A program made the position numbers and the translations under genes. Under the pieces are notes generated by a model. It ran no database searches and was not told the DNA's origin. It saw only the letters and a program-made list of their open reading frames with translations. Source: Platanthera guangdongensis (Eukaryota > Streptophyta > Magnoliopsida > Asparagales > Orchidaceae). From it: a stretch of 64,000 nucleotides of DNA. This document shows positions 20,792-33,499 of this stretch, piece by piece. The stretch lies in the NCBI GenBank assembly GCA_039583875.1, contig CM077151.1:110254609-110318608 (forward strand), given 5' to 3'. Position 1 is the stretch's first letter. Every line of letters begins with the position of its first letter.

Positions 20792-22799
20792 ACAAAGTTC
20801 TTCAAGAATGTCAAAGTCAAGAGACATGGTACAGTCCTCAAGTCCAGAGTCAGAGGAATCAAAATCAAATTCACCAAGACCTCTGTTTCAACACTTCTTC
20901 GCCTGCCGATTGTTGATGAAGAAGATCATCTCGGTCCTGATGAATCTGACAGGACCTGTATGTTCTATGGACTTTCTACAGAGGTACAATACATCAAGAG
21001 GTCTGACATCAATCCAGAAGGGAAGCTGTTAGTGGATATCATAGGCAAAGTACTTCTCTCCAAGATAAATTCCATAAGGGATATCTCTCTTCACTTCTTT
21101 GCTATCATGCAAGCTATAGTATGCAGGAAGAAGTTTCAGTTTGGGATGATGATTCTGGATAAGATAAAGGATAGCATTAAGGCTCCCAGCTATGCTAGGA
21201 TTATTTCTCTCCTCCTCCATGAAATTAATCCTGAGGTGTTCAACTTCTCCAAAGGGACTGTTCTTCACCACATGAAGAAAGTCTCTATCTCTTTTATTCA
21301 AAGATGGGAGTTGAAATTGTAGAACCCAGTTCAAGCTGCCAAAGCTCAAGAGCTTCTAGGTACAAATAACAGGACCCCATCTCCCTCTCCACTTCAGGTT
21401 GCCAGCTCCTTTGGTGCAACTATTGAGGGGGAGCCTGCTTCCTCTGTTGCAGAAAGGATTCCTACCCCTCCAGAAGTTACATCTCCTCCACCTCATACTT
21501 CTGAACAAATTCCTTCTGAAGCCAAACTTCAAGAAACCCTACTGTCAACTGAAGCAGCAATCAATGAGATGATTGAAGAACTGACTGCTAATGAACCCCT
21601 TTCCCCTCTTCCAAAAGAATCAACTACTGAAGTTCAAAATCCATCCACTCCAGTACCCTCTCCAACACATGATTCATCTCCCATCCAATCTCCTGCTTCA
21701 CACCAAAAGCAGGATGACACCATCTTCCTTTCTGATGAGCATTCTCTTGAACCAGCTGAAGGTCCACTGAGATCCTTGGACTTCACCATACCCATGGTCA
21801 CTGATGAAGGGGATGCCCTGATTCATACTTCCAGAGCTGAGAGCTCTGTAGTAATTAAAGAGATAGCTCCATGGGTTTCTCCTCCTCCTCCTCCAGTTCC
21901 CTCTTCTGTTTCTCCTCCTGCTGCAGCTGCTCCTACTAGTGATTTGATGACTCAGCTGTAACTGAGAAAGTCACTGCTCTAGAGACTGAGTTGAGCAGGG
22001 GATTTGCTGAGATCCAACATAATACAGATCAGCTCAGACATCTCTTCCAAATTGGTGGAAAGGATCTAGATGTCACTATTACTAGTGTTGGTCAAGTCAT
22101 GGAGCAAGGTGCGACTCTTGCAAATAATCAGATAGAATTGGATAAGAGAGCTGAAGCTATGGAGATGAAGATCTGTGAAGAGGTAGGAACTTTCAAAGAG
22201 GATACCATAAATAAATTGACTATTGAAGTCAGAAAGGGGGAGAGCTTAGTGAAGGAATACCTAGAGAAATCAGATGCACTCAAGCAAGAGCTCTGGGAAG
22301 CTAAGATGAAAGAGATCCATGATGATGTGCTAGGACAAATTCAGAGTGTAAAATTACATACATATGACACAACTGTCTGGATGCACAATCAAATTCTTCC
22401 TGAGTTTGCTACTGATCCAAACATCATTCCTCACCATAACAATCCCTTAGCTGCTGCTGCTCCAGTTCAAGCTCCTCAACCTACCTTTTCCCCTGGACCT
22501 GAAGGGTATGAAGGCCCCCTCCTCCAGATTCATATGCTCAAGTTTGGGAGGCTGACCCTGCAGATATCTTTCTGCAAGACCCTCCAGAAATCCAGACTTC
22601 CAAGAAGAAGAGAAAGTATGGTGATGGTGCCTCAGCCAGCAGGTCAATCCCAGTTCCTGATGTAGAAAAGAGAAAAGCTCCTGAGTTTGCAAAGATCTGG
22701 TCTCCTACTTCAAAATCTCTCATTTTAGATACTCTCAAACTTATTTTGGACTACAATGAAAGCAGGAATGAACATTACAGCTCCCAGGAATGGGAATTA
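20792..22799 (+). pseudogene. B ORF3 (SIRE env-like/third ORF), first part
   Basis: Coding resumes in frame directly after A's LTR (TKFFKNVKVKRHG). The first roughly 175 codons match the N-terminal domain of C's ORF3 (conserved features: KIKFTKTS, then DKIKDSIKAPSYARIISLLL against EKIKESIKKPNLGRIMSLYL in C). TAG at 21320-21322 interrupts, then a Pro/Ser/Glu-rich linker continues in the same frame to 21961. A frameshift near 21940-21960 leads into a coiled-coil-like stretch (about 21965-22400). Another shift at a C-rich run near 22515 leads to a basic KKKRK segment and the C-terminal part, cut at 22799 by C. The function of this ORF in SIRE elements is debated (env-like); I see no convincing signal peptide here. 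Confidence 0.75.
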
Positions 22800-23802
22800 T
22801 GTTGGGTACATTGGAAAATATGTACCAGATTTGAAGAAGCCTCACCTTACTCAATGATATGCATCAAGGTGTATTTGATGTTGTTTTGAGTTTATATGTG
22901 TAGGTTAAGTAAATGCAGAAATGCAGAAAAATTTCTAAGTCCATGTGTCGACACCAGTAGAAGCTGTATCGATACTTATGAAGGCTTGTGTCGACACTGG
23001 AGAAAAGCTATGTCGACACTTGGAGTTAATTGCGTCGACATTTGGAAAGGCTATGTCGACACCAGAAGAAACTGTGTCGACATACAGAGGTAGTGTCGAA
23101 ACATAGAGAAGCATAGTCGACATCAACTATGTCGACACATAGAGATAGTGTCGATACACAGAGAAAGTTTAGTCGATATCAACTATGTCGACACATAGAG
23201 GCAGTGTCGACACACAGAGAAAGTTTAGTCGACATCAACTGTGTCGACACCAAGAGGCAGTGTCGACACACAGAATACTTAGTCGACATCAACTTTGTCG
23301 ACACACAGGACTTGTGTCGACACACTATAGAGCTTCAACAAAGTTAAAGAGAAGAAGTGATTGTGTCGACACACAGAATCAGTGTCGACACATTATACAG
23401 ATGTTCTGTCGAGAAGCAGTGTCAACACCAAAGGAGCTGTGTCGACACCATCAAGGCTTGTGTCGACACTTAGTCTATTTTTGTTGACACATGATGAAGT
23501 TCAGTCTCGACACTTTGCTGACAGACAGAATTTAAAGAAGTGACTGGATGACTTGACAGCTACCGTTACCAACCGGTCTACTACAACTGTCAGAGCTGTC
23601 AGAAGTTTGTTAGAAACTAGATCAACCGGTTACCATGGAGAAAGTCTATATAAAGGCATTCTCCTTCCACAGATGATTGATGAGAGAAGAACAACACCGA
23701 TACTGAGATAGAATAAAAAGAAGAAGTTGGAGAGAGAGAGCTCCATCTATTGAAGTGCAGTTGCTGAACCAGGCTACTAAGAAGGATTCAGGTTGTGATC
23801 TG
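22800..23802 (+). repeat. C 5' LTR, left piece (before F)
   Basis: Carries the GTGTCGACAC array (22944-23516) and a TATATAAA box at 23647-23654. It is interrupted at ATCTG (23798-23802), the F target. The remaining part is at 35295-36002. Confidence 0.93.
22944..23516 (+). promoter_or_regulatory. GTGTCGACAC palindrome array in C 5' LTR
   Basis: About 20 GTCGAC hexamers, most in the longer palindrome GTGTCGACAC, plus several one-base variants, within about 570 bp. They end about 130 bp upstream of the TATA box. Spacing is irregular, with a sub-pattern alternating 'agtcgacatcaactgtgtcgacac' type pairs. The 3' LTR repeats this at about 44705-45280. A regulatory role is inferred from position and density. 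Confidence 0.6.
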
Positions 23803-25596
23803 TGGTGTCTTTGAAATTATCGCAAGGAGAAAATAACCAAACTAACAATCCAACAAGGCAAGTATACCTATCGAAATGCAGCTAGGGGACATAAGTGTCG
23901 TATTAAAATCCGGGAACCGTTAATTAATCTTACTCACACGAAATCTATTATTTTATCGACGGAAAAATTAGAGTTTAGAAGAAAGCTAAGCGTACTAAAG
24001 GAAGAGAACTACTTGCAATGAAAGAGAGCTACTTGCATGAAAAGATAAAGAGAGCTAAAAGAGCGATTATACTAGAGCTTAGTAACGATGAGAGGAAAAT
24101 GCACTCGATCAGAAATCACCTCGGCAAGAGTGGTTAGAAAAATACGATAAATAAACCTAAACTAATTAGGGTAAAGGTCCTTGACCGTGGAGGTTCCATA
24201 AATATTGACACGCTTCTCTCGAAGGCCGTGCCTAACTGAGTTTAGGAAGGTCCGACCGACTCTCGCCTAAATCGGAGGCCTAAAACTCGCTTTACGCGGT
24301 GAACCCCACTATTGGATTTTACTCCAATCTGGGAGATTTGAACGCCTGCCTCTCTCGAGGGGTGCGAACAACTCCCTTTACTCTTGAGTGCTCATTTCAA
24401 ACTTTCGGCCTCTCGGCTAGCCCAGAATGAAAGCAAAGGTGGAGAGTATATATCGATGATATACCTCCAACCCGTGATAAATCAAGAGTAATTCAAGGCT
24501 AAACCCTAAAAAGAAAAGGTAAGATTCAAAGCATCATAACCTAATCACTCGAACCGCGGATCATCAAGATCGAGTACATGGAGGATTAGTTAATCATGGT
24601 GAGGTGGAAGAGGGGGATGAGTAGAAGAAAATAATGAAAACAAAGTAGAAACGAAAAAGAAAACAACACTTCTTTATTAATGGAAACAGGGATCTTACAA
24701 CTTGAAAACCAGAGATTATAAGTGCATGGAAAGTAAACTACACTATCATTAACATTATACTACAGAAAGAAGCTAGGAGCTAATACAGGGAGAGCATAAA
24801 GCTAGAGATAAGAAGAGCTAAAAATGAAGAGACATGCTTGAAAAAGTTCAGAAATACAAAGGACAGAACCTCCCCTCTCAATCCAAAAGGTCTGGTTGAA
24901 CCCTTGGAGTTGGGCTCTATTTATAGATTTTTTTCGGGTCGGGTCACGCCCCCCTGTCACGCCCGGGTCGGGCGTGACCCTGGGGCGTGACAAATTTGGT
25001 GTGACTTTTTCGGGCTGGAATTTAATTCTGGCGAAGTAGCTAAAGTACACGCCCACAAGTCACGCCCTGGTAGGGCATGTACCTGGGGCGTGTTCTTTGC
25101 GGCATGACTTTGTTGAGCTGGGATTGAATGCTGGAGGTGACGGGCGCGGTTGCTAAAGTACACGCCCATATGTCACGCCCGGGTCAGGCGTGACCCTGGG
25201 GCGTGACACTTTCGGTGCGACGGTGGAGCGGGAAAAACGAGCGCGTTGCGGCGATTCCTCGGAACCTGGGGACACGCCTCTGGAACACGCCCGTGTCGGA
25301 TGTGACACGGGCATGACAGAGGGCGTATACACTAAGTTTCCACGGAATGCAGTTTCGGACCAATTGCTTCATTCCTCTAGGTTACACGCCCTAGGTACAT
25401 GCCCAGGTAGGGCGTGACCATGGGTCGTGTCACAGCAAAATTTGGTTGAAAGCCGTCAAAACCTGCAAAAAGCAGAAAAACACATTAGCGACAAAAATAT
25501 ATACAAAGGTGAATCAAAATAAGCACTTTACAAGACATGATTTGCTTTGAAACCCTGAAAATACTCTAATAAAATTGACTATAAACTGTATTATCA
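23803..25596 (-). repeat. F 3' LTR
   Basis: 1794 bp, TGGTGTCTTTG to ATTATCA on the plus strand (ends TG/CA). On the minus strand a CTATAAATAG TATA box lies at about 24917-24927 and an AATAAA signal at about 24673-24678. Arrays of GTCACGCC and GGGCGTGAC lie upstream of the TATA box (24933-25436). Confidence 0.95.
24933..25436 (-). promoter_or_regulatory. Inverted GTCACGCC/GGGCGTGAC array in F U3
   Basis: Repeated short inverted pairs such as tcacgcccgggtcgggcgtga, with companion words ACACGCCC and GGGGCGTG, are spaced over 500 bp directly upstream of the minus-strand TATA box. The other LTR has the same array at about 34630-35134. They can pair into hairpins or act as palindromic binding sites; neither is shown. 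Confidence 0.5.
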
Positions 25597-25611
25597 AATT
25601 CCCCCAAGCTT
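25597..25611 (-). other. F polypurine tract
   Basis: On the minus strand AAGCTTGGGGGAATT directly abuts the 3' LTR. This is the usual Athila-type plus-strand primer. Confidence 0.85.
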
Positions 25612-27497
25612 ATGTTTTGCTTGTCCCCAAGCAAAGATATAAAAACTAGCTAATGATAAAAAAGTGACTAATTCAAAAAGTTTTAATCATGCTTACACAA
25701 GTACTATGCGAAATTCCAGGTAGGGAGAATGTAAAACGTAAATCTAAAACAATTATTTTGGTATGGTTTAACTTTTATAAACTTTACTTAAATAAAAATA
25801 AATCATCCAGAATTTTGACGAAATTCTTTAAATAGATTTAAGCAAGACAATGAAAATGAAAAGAACGTATTGAGTTATTACTAGATCCAAGCAACGCATT
25901 ATAATTATATCAATTAAATAACAAAAATCTAAGTTTAAATCCAAAACTAAAACTGATTTACTTTTCTTCTTTTCTTAGTTGTTAAATAAAATTTAAAAAG
26001 GCGTGAATCAAAAGGACTTAATAGGACCGAAACGTTTGGTTTAGGACTATGAATAGGAGTGGAATTCAAATATAAACATGGAGGCTTAAAAATCACACTA
26101 AACCAAAACAACGAGTTTCAAAAAATTTTTATTTTAAACAAAATATGTATATATATAATTTTTCTTTTTTTTTCTTTTTCTTCTTTATTATTATTTTTTT
26201 TCATCATTCATTTTTTTTCTTTTTTCAAAACAAAGGCCATAAAAATTTTTCTTTCATGTTGAATTGGTCAGAAAAAATCAAACATTGCTTTTGAGTACAC
26301 CTTTTTTTTAACAATTTGTCCAAAGATAACACAAAATTTCCTATCATGAAAATTTTAGAATGAAACTAAAAAAATTTTGCGTGATTAGATAGGTTGGAAT
26401 TTTGGCTTTGGTGAAAATGAAATGATATGTGGAGTTATCAAATGAATTTGGAAAAAAGGCTCAAAAGCGGCTAACTATTGGTAAAAGATTTTAGGTTGGC
26501 AGGAAAGCTCAAACGTAAATAAAAATGGCCTAAATCATTTTCACGCTTTTTTAAATTTATTTAAAACATAGAGTTGATAAATTTCAAAAAGCAAGTTCGA
26601 GATAATAAAAGAAGATTGATGAAATTATCTTGAAAATAAAAATAATATGTGACTTGGATCGTTCATATCTACTACGTTATTCAAAATTTGTTTTTACAAA
26701 AATTATCTAAAGATGAAAAGGAAAATAGTGGATGATAAATTTTAGAGAAAGTAAAGAAAATAAAGAACTGAAAACCATAATAGAAATGCACGTTTTAGAG
26801 AAATATTTCACCTTAACATGCTACCGTGAATTAGAAACACAGCATGACCAACATTTTACTTGTGAAATATGATAAAAAAATAATTAGAAAAATTATAATT
26901 AACTACGTTGTTTATAAGGAATTTTGAGAAAAACAAAACACAAACATGGGGTACTATTGAAATACCAAAATGCAGCTATATCTATGTTTTGGATTGTTGG
27001 ATTTTTTGGATTTTATAAAAAGTAAAAGATATTTACAAAAAACAAAAAGAAGGAGGAAGTCCTCCCTCAAGCTTAAAATCTACATTGTCCTCAATGGAGA
27101 AGGAGGTTGGAGAACGACAGAAAATTAAAGGACAGAAATGAAAGACATGATTGAAAAACAGGTACTTCCCCGGTTTTAGGTTGCAGGGAAAGCTGAGTGA
27201 GGCCGCTCCTCTATGCTTGTGCTTTGGATCTTCATGAAACGTTGTCTGGTGGACTTTGTCATGGAATCAGAACCGTTGGAGCAGGCGATTGCAGAAGTTT
27301 CAGCTTGCCGGAGCCATTCGAGGCAAAAATTGTGAAATAAAGAAAACAGAAAAAGATAACTTGGGTTGCCTCCCAAGAGCGCCCTTTGTTTAAAGCGTCG
27401 TTTGATCTCGACGCATCAAAATAAGATTGTCCCAAATATTGTTTAAAAAATAAAGTTCGAATAAAGTTCAAAGTTTTTAAGAAAAATAAAGTTCAGA
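25612..27497 (-). other. F 3' non-coding tail (no env-like ORF)
   Basis: AT-rich sequence with long T runs (26150-26230) and no long ORF on the minus strand, where some Athila elements carry an env-like gene. A conserved-looking stem (CTTGGG ttgcct CCCAAG, 27360-27377) sits about 120 bp past the pol end. In my experience such a GGGAGGCAACCCAA segment is common after pol in Athila-like elements. Confidence 0.6.
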
Positions 27498-30400
27498 TTA
27501 ATCAAATGTCAGGATAGGAAAGATAGAGTTAACAGTGTTGGGACTGACATCATCACAGAAATACAGTCTAAGACGCTGACCATTCACTTTGAAATTACCC
27601 TTATCAGGGTGGTAAATTAAAACAGTACCATAAGAAAAGACTTCTAAAATAGTAAAAGGCCCCGACCAACGTGATTTTAATTTACCCGAGAATAAACATA
27701 AACGAGAATTATAAAGAAGAACTTGGTCGCCAGGCTTAAAGATTTTTGGGTGCCTAAGATGTCGATCGTGCAAACGCTTCGTCCGCTCTTTATAAAGTCT
27801 GTTATTTTCATATGCGTAAGAGCGCCACTCATCGAGTTCGTTAAGTTGAAATTTTCTAAAATCGCCGACAGAGTGGGGATCGAAGTTTAAAAATCATAAG
27901 GCCCAAAAGGCGCGGTGTTCTAACTATACGGGTAAATGACACGATTTTCCATAAACCAACCGATATGGCGTACATCCGAGGGCGGTTTTGTACGCTGTTC
28001 TGTAGGCCCATAGAGCATCATCTAATTTGTCTGACCAGTCTTTTCTAGATGTGGAAACAGTCTTTTCTAAAATTCTTTTTATTTCTCTATTCACTACTTC
28101 GACTTGTCCGTTAGTTTGGGGGTGGTAGGCAGTGGAAAGCTTATGAGTAACGCCATATTTAGTTAGGATTTTTGAAAATTGCGCGTTACAGAAATGGGAA
28201 CCCCTATCACTAACGATAGCGCGCGGCGTACCGAAGCGAGAAAATAATTTTTTTAGGAAATTAACTACGACTCGGGCGTCATTTGTAGGAAGAGCTTGGG
28301 CTTCGGCCCAACGCGAAACATAATCAACGGCAACTATAATGTACTTATTCCCGAAGCTAGAAGGAAAAGGGCCGACAAAATCAATGCCCCAGAGGTCGAA
28401 AACTTCGCACTCTAGGAAATAATTTTGTGGCATTTCATTTTTATTCGAAATATTCCCCGACCGTTGGCAACTATCACAACTACTCATAAAGGCATGCGTG
28501 TCTTTAAACAGGGTAGGCCAGTAAAAACCCGCGCTTAACACTTTGTGAGCGGTGCGAGCAGCTTGATAGTGCCCACCTGTCGGTCCTTCATGCAAATGTT
28601 TAATAATATCTAATCCTTCATCAAAAGAAACACACCTCCTGATCACTTGGTCTGCACAGACTTTAAAAAGATGCGGGTCCTCCCAAAAGTAGTTCTTCAA
28701 CTCAGAAAAGAATTTCTTCTTTTGCTGAGACGAGAACTCCTTTGGGAGCACCTGAGTCACTAGATAGTTAGCGATGTGTGCAAACCAAGGAGAAGTAGAT
28801 GTGTTAATTGAAAAAAGCTTCTCATCGGTAAAATAATCGTTAAAACATTTTTCATCTAATTTCTCTATAAAAGAATTATCTAGGCGCGAAAGGTGGTCAG
28901 CGGCCAAGTTCTCGGCACCTCGCTTATCACGGATCTCTAAGTCAAACTCCTGGAGGAGTAAGACCCAGCGAATCAAGCGAGGCTTCGCATCCGTTTTAGA
29001 GAGAAGATATTTGAGGGCCGAGTGGTCCGTAAAAATAAAAATTTTCGAAAGAGTAATATAAGGGCGGAATTTGTCAAAAGCGAATACTACAGCTAAGAGC
29101 TCCTTCTCGGTTGTGGTGTAGTTTTCCTGTGCAGATGTGAGTGTTTTACTAGCGTAATAAATGGGGTGGAAGTTTTTGGAAATACGTTGACCTAGTACGG
29201 CTCCCACTGCATAACTACTTGCATCACACATTATCTCAAATGGAAGATCCCACACCGGAGCTATCATGATTGGGGCATCAATTAATTTTTCTTTTATTAA
29301 ATTAAAGGCAGCCAGGCAAATGTCATCAAAGATGAATGGGGTGTCTTTTTCTAAGAGATGGGTAAGGGGCTTGGTAATCTTGGAAAAATTCTTTATGAAG
29401 CGGCGGTAGAAACCCGCAAGACCTAGGAAACGTCTTATAGCTTTTATGTTCGTAGGTGGCGGCAGCTTCTCGATAACTTCTATTTTCGCAACGTCTACTT
29501 CAATACCTCTTTCAGAAATTTTATTTCCCAAAACTAACCCTTCCCTCACCATAAAATGACATTTTTCCCAATTTAAGGCGAGGTTAGTTTCTTCGCATCG
29601 CTCTAAGACTTTTTCAAGGTTCTCTAAGCAACCATCGAAGGAATTCCCGAATACGAAGAAATCATCCATGAAAACTTCCATAATGCTTTCTACGTACTTG
29701 TCAAAATGGAAAGCATACATCGTTGGTATGTAGCTGGCGCATTGCACAATCCAAACGGCATTCTTCGGTAGGCGAAGGTGCCAAAGGGACAAGTAAACGT
29801 AGTTTTCTCCTGGTCCTCGGGGGAGATGGGGATTTGAAGATACCCCGAGAGGCCATCGAGAAAACAATAAAAGCTATGTCCGGAAAGTCGTTCTAAAATC
29901 TGATCAATGAACGGCAAGGGGAAGTGATCCTTGCGGGTGACGTCATTCAACTTACGGTAATCTATACACATTCGCCATCCGGTCACCGTCCGAGTCGGGA
30001 TTAATTCATTATTTTCATTACTTACTACCGTTATCCCTCCCTTCTTTGATACTACCTGTACTGGGCTAACCCACTTACTGTCGGATATAAAATAGATAAT
30101 TCCTGCATCTAACAATTTCATAACCTCGCCCTTAACTACGTCTTTCATGTTTGGGTTTATACGGCGCTGAGGTTGTATAGAGTTACGTGAATTATCTTCC
30201 ATTAAGATTTTATGAGTGCAGAAAGATGGGCTTATGCCCTTGATATCAGATATCTGCCAAGCAATAGCTTGGCGATGCTTTCGTAAAATTGAAAGAAGTT
30301 TATCCTTTTTTGCATCCGTGAGGTAGGCCGAAACTATGACAGGCAGCTTGGAGTCCTTTTCTAAGAAAGCGTATCGAAGGTGCTCTGGTAGTTCTTTTAG

Positions 30401-31440
30401 TTCCAAGGTAGGGGGGTCATCATACGAGGTTTTAGAAATTCGTTCTTTTTCAAAAATTATGTCCTCGTACACTTTTTTATATGTAAAATTAAAAGGGGTG
30501 TTGCTAGCGGCCATGGCGGCTTCGTGCAGCGATTCAGTTGGAAAAGTAGAAGAGGAACAAAAATCAAAAAATTCTTTTTCAAAATCAGAAAGGCGGGTGG
30601 AGGATTCTTCACTTAGGTGTAGAGATTCAGTTGGAGGAGTAGGAGAGGAACAAAAATTGGAAAATTCTTTTTCAAAATCAGAGGTGTGAGAGGAGGATTC
30701 TTCACTTACGGTATCTATGAAAAAACAGGAGTCATCATTAGCTAGTGTGTTCTTCATCGAGGGGGTGATAGAGAAAGTTACTTCATCGTCGCCTACTCGA
30801 AGGAAGAGCTTACCATTGCTTACGTCAATGATAGCTCGGGAGGTGGCAAGGAAGGGTCGGCCAAGCATCAGGGGAACCTCGATGTCTTCTTCGATATCCA
30901 AAATGACAAAGTCCACCGGGAAGATGAACTTGTCAACTTTGACTAGGACGTCCTCCACTATTCCTAACGGGTATTTGACTGATCTGTTGGCAAGATGGAT
31001 ACTCATGCGTGTGGGGTTGAGACTACCAATTCCTAACTTTTTAAACAACGAGAGGGGCATAAGATTAATACACGCACCTAAGTCGGCTAAAGCGTGTTTG
31101 ACAAAGAGATCACCAAAGACACACGGGATAAAGAAACTACCCGGGTCACTGATTTTCTTCGGTAATCCGTTTGTCAAAACCGCCAAGCACCCGACATTTA
31201 ACATGACATGCGAAAGGTTCTCTAACTTCTTCTTATTGGTCAGGAGGTCCTTAAGGTATTTTGCGTGCTTCGGCATCTGGGATATGGCTTCGTGGAAAGG
31301 CAGATTTATGTGGATTTGTTTAAACATTTCTAAAAAACGGGTGTATTGATCGTCCTGTCGTTGTTTATTAAGTTCGGAAGGGTATGGCGGGGATGGATTA
31401 TTTTTAAAGGTGGGTGATGGAGTGAGTTCTTTTTTCTAAA
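27498..31440 (-). pseudogene. F pol: protease, RT, RNase H, integrase
   Basis: Read on the minus strand from a frameshift at an A-run near 31435. Protease-like ADLGACINLMPL lies near 31075. RT motifs follow: [25 protein letters not shown] and catalytic FMDDF near 29665, where Athila elements normally have FMDD. A one-base shift falls near 29705-29720. RNase H shows [13 protein letters not shown] and [11 protein letters not shown]. Integrase has an HHCC region ([11 protein letters not shown] ... CDSCQRSG) and a complete DDE core ([20 protein letters not shown]). TAG at 27924-27926 interrupts; the integrase C-terminal part (FKPGDQVLLYNSRL ... WSGPF) continues in the same frame to 27498. Only about two shifts and one stop, so this is a recently inactivated copy. 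Confidence 0.92.
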
Positions 31441-32933
31441 ATAGGGGTGATAATTTCTTCGGCAGAGGGTGGAATTTTTAAAACGGGAACGGAGCTTTGA
31501 TTTTTTAAAGCGGGAGCGGAGATTGCCTCGGGCTCTTCACTTATCGTACCGGGAACTTTCTTCCCACTCCGAAGAGTTATAGCTTTCGCTTGCTCTCTCG
31601 GGTTGGGCTCGGTATTGGAAGGAAGAGACCCTACGGGTCACTCAGAAATCATTTTAGCGAGCTGTCCTACCTGATTTTCTAAATTTTTAACACTTCCAGT
31701 TAAGGTTCTAATCGTAGCGTCATTAGCATTCATGTATTTTGAAAACATTTCCTCCAAATTTAGAGGTTTTGGAAAACTTTGAGGAGGTGGTGGTGGTGGA
31801 GAAAAATCACTTTGCGGTGGCGAGCGCACAGCATTCGATGGATTGCTCGACGAAAAATTCGGATGATTTCTTAACGCAGGATTATAACTATTCAGAAAAT
31901 TAAAACCAGGAGGATGAAAATTTGCAGCAGAAAAATTATTAAAAGCAGTTCTAGGCATATTATTTACATAATCCAAATGTTCGGCGGGAGGAGTTGCAGA
32001 TTCCCATACCTAAGGGGCAGAGGTAGCAGTCATCTCCGTAATTTTTTTGCTTAATATTTCAACTTGCAGTGCGAGTTGGGAGACGTTGTCCACTTCAAAG
32101 AGACCTGCAGGTTTGTTTGGGCGGGACCTAGGCACATTCCACTGGTAAGTGTTCATGGCTATGTCCTCAAACAGCTCAAGAGCTGCTTCCGGGGTCTTAT
32201 GGTTTAAAGTACCGCCAGAAGTTGCGTCTATCATTTGCTTTGTGCTTTGATTTAGCCCATTATAGAACGTCTGCACCTGCAACCATACAGGCAGAGCGTG
32301 ATGTGGGAATCGTCTTAATAATTCTTCAAATCTTTCCCGGGTTTCGTAAAGGGTCTCATAGTCTATTTGTCCAAAGGCAGAAATGTCATTCCTAAGTTTT
32401 GCAGTTTTAGCAGGCGGAAAATACTTCGCCAAAAATTTTTTAGTTAATTGCGTCCAAGTAGTTATGCTATTTTTAGGAAGGGTGTTCAGCCACTACTTAG
32501 CCTTAATTCTAAGAGAGAAAGGAAATAATCTTAGCCTAATAACATCATATGTGACACCATTTATCTTGAAGGTGTCACAAATCTCAAGAAAGCTGGCTAT
32601 GTGTGCGTTCGGATCTTCATCTTGAAGCCCGTCAAATTGCACATACTGCTGCACCATTTGAATTATGCTAGGCTTCAGTTCGAAATTATTATTTGCTATT
32701 GCAGGGCGAACTATACTAGATTTTGTACCCTCGAGATTCGGTCGTGCATAATAGGACATAGGCCTTTGCACGGCTTCCTCCACGTTGGGTTCTTCCATTC
32801 TTAAGGTAGAAAATGACTCGGAATCCTCAACCGGCACTTGGGTAGTAGGGCCTTGAAATTGCGATCTTCTCCAAAGAGTACGCTCAATTTTGTGGTCCAG
32901 GTCCAAAATAACCGACGGACTTCCGCGGGTCAT
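31441..32933 (-). pseudogene. F gag (Athila type)
   Basis: Starts at ATG 32933 (minus). One frame runs to about 31441 with stops at 32493-32495 (probably a Trp codon changed), 32010-32012 and 31638-31640. Recognisable features: FDGLQDEDPNAHIASFLEIC, ETLYETRERFEELLRRFPHH, FYNGLNQSTKQMIDA and YQWNVPRSR with the AGLFEVD segment, all typical of Athila gag; a Pro/Asn-rich region with a PPPPPP run; then AKAITLRSGKKV leading to protease. Pol follows after a frameshift in a run of six A. Confidence 0.88.
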
Positions 32934-33470
32934 ACACTAGAAGAAGAGAGGAGAAGAAAGATGAATAAAATAAACTAGAAAATAAAAGAGCTAATGAAGT
33001 TTTTTTTTTTGAAATAGATTTTTTTATGTTTTAACTCCCGAACTTCCCAAGGGCTACCCGGTGAAGGGTTCGCAAGGTACTAGACAAGATAGTGGCATTT
33101 AGAGCCACTTTGCCCTTTTCGAGAGAGTTGGGTGGTGTAGAAAAATTTGTGATGTGGGTTTCTATTAAGTAGGCGGTAAATAAAATCCAGCCATTTAACT
33201 CCGAGCGAGTAGGCGGAAAATAAAAGCTACCACTCACGTACTCGACGTAAAATTAAAACACACCCACTCTACAGAAAGTAAACACACCCTATTGAAATAA
33301 AATCCTGCCATTTAACTCAAGTGAGTAGGCGGAAAAAAAAATACGCACACTTGCTTGAACAAAATCCAGCCATTTAACTCAAGTGAGTAGGCGGACAAAT
33401 TTTAAGAAGGAGGGTGAGAAAGAGAAGTGATAAAATTAATAGATTCGCGTTTTCAAATTATTAACAGAAG
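32934..33470 (-). other. F leader between PBS and gag, with a triplicated 35-bp motif
   Basis: Non-coding. Three copies of a motif reading AATCCAGCCATTTAACTC then (a/cg)AG(t/c)GAGTAGGCGG on the plus strand lie at about 33183-33217, 33300-33332 and 33361-33394. The position between primer site and gag is where packaging or dimerisation signals of retroelements lie. Confidence 0.55.
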
Positions 33471-33499
33471 TTGCCTCCCCGGCAATGACGCCAAAAACT
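33471..33499 (-). other. F primer-binding site (Asp-tRNA type)
   Basis: On the minus strand the 5' LTR is followed by AGT then TTTTGGCGTCATTGCCGGGG, close to the TTTTGGCGCCGTTGCCGGGG site (complement of tRNA-Asp 3' end) used by Athila-type elements. Confidence 0.82.

Noticed and set aside
22944..23516. CRISPR-like regular repeat and spacer layout
   Set aside because: Repeat words are only 6-10 bp, spacers vary in length and are not unique, there are no cas genes, and the DNA is from a plant.
23129..23543. ORFs with a repeating Cys-Val-Asp-Thr / Ser-Thr-His pattern in C's LTR (also 44706-45317)
   Set aside because: They are translations of the GTGTCGACAC array in U3, differ between the two LTRs, and have no start context or conservation.
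30336..31349. Plus-strand ORFs of 117 and 210 codons
   Set aside because: They are antisense shadows of the F protease-RT coding region on the minus strand.
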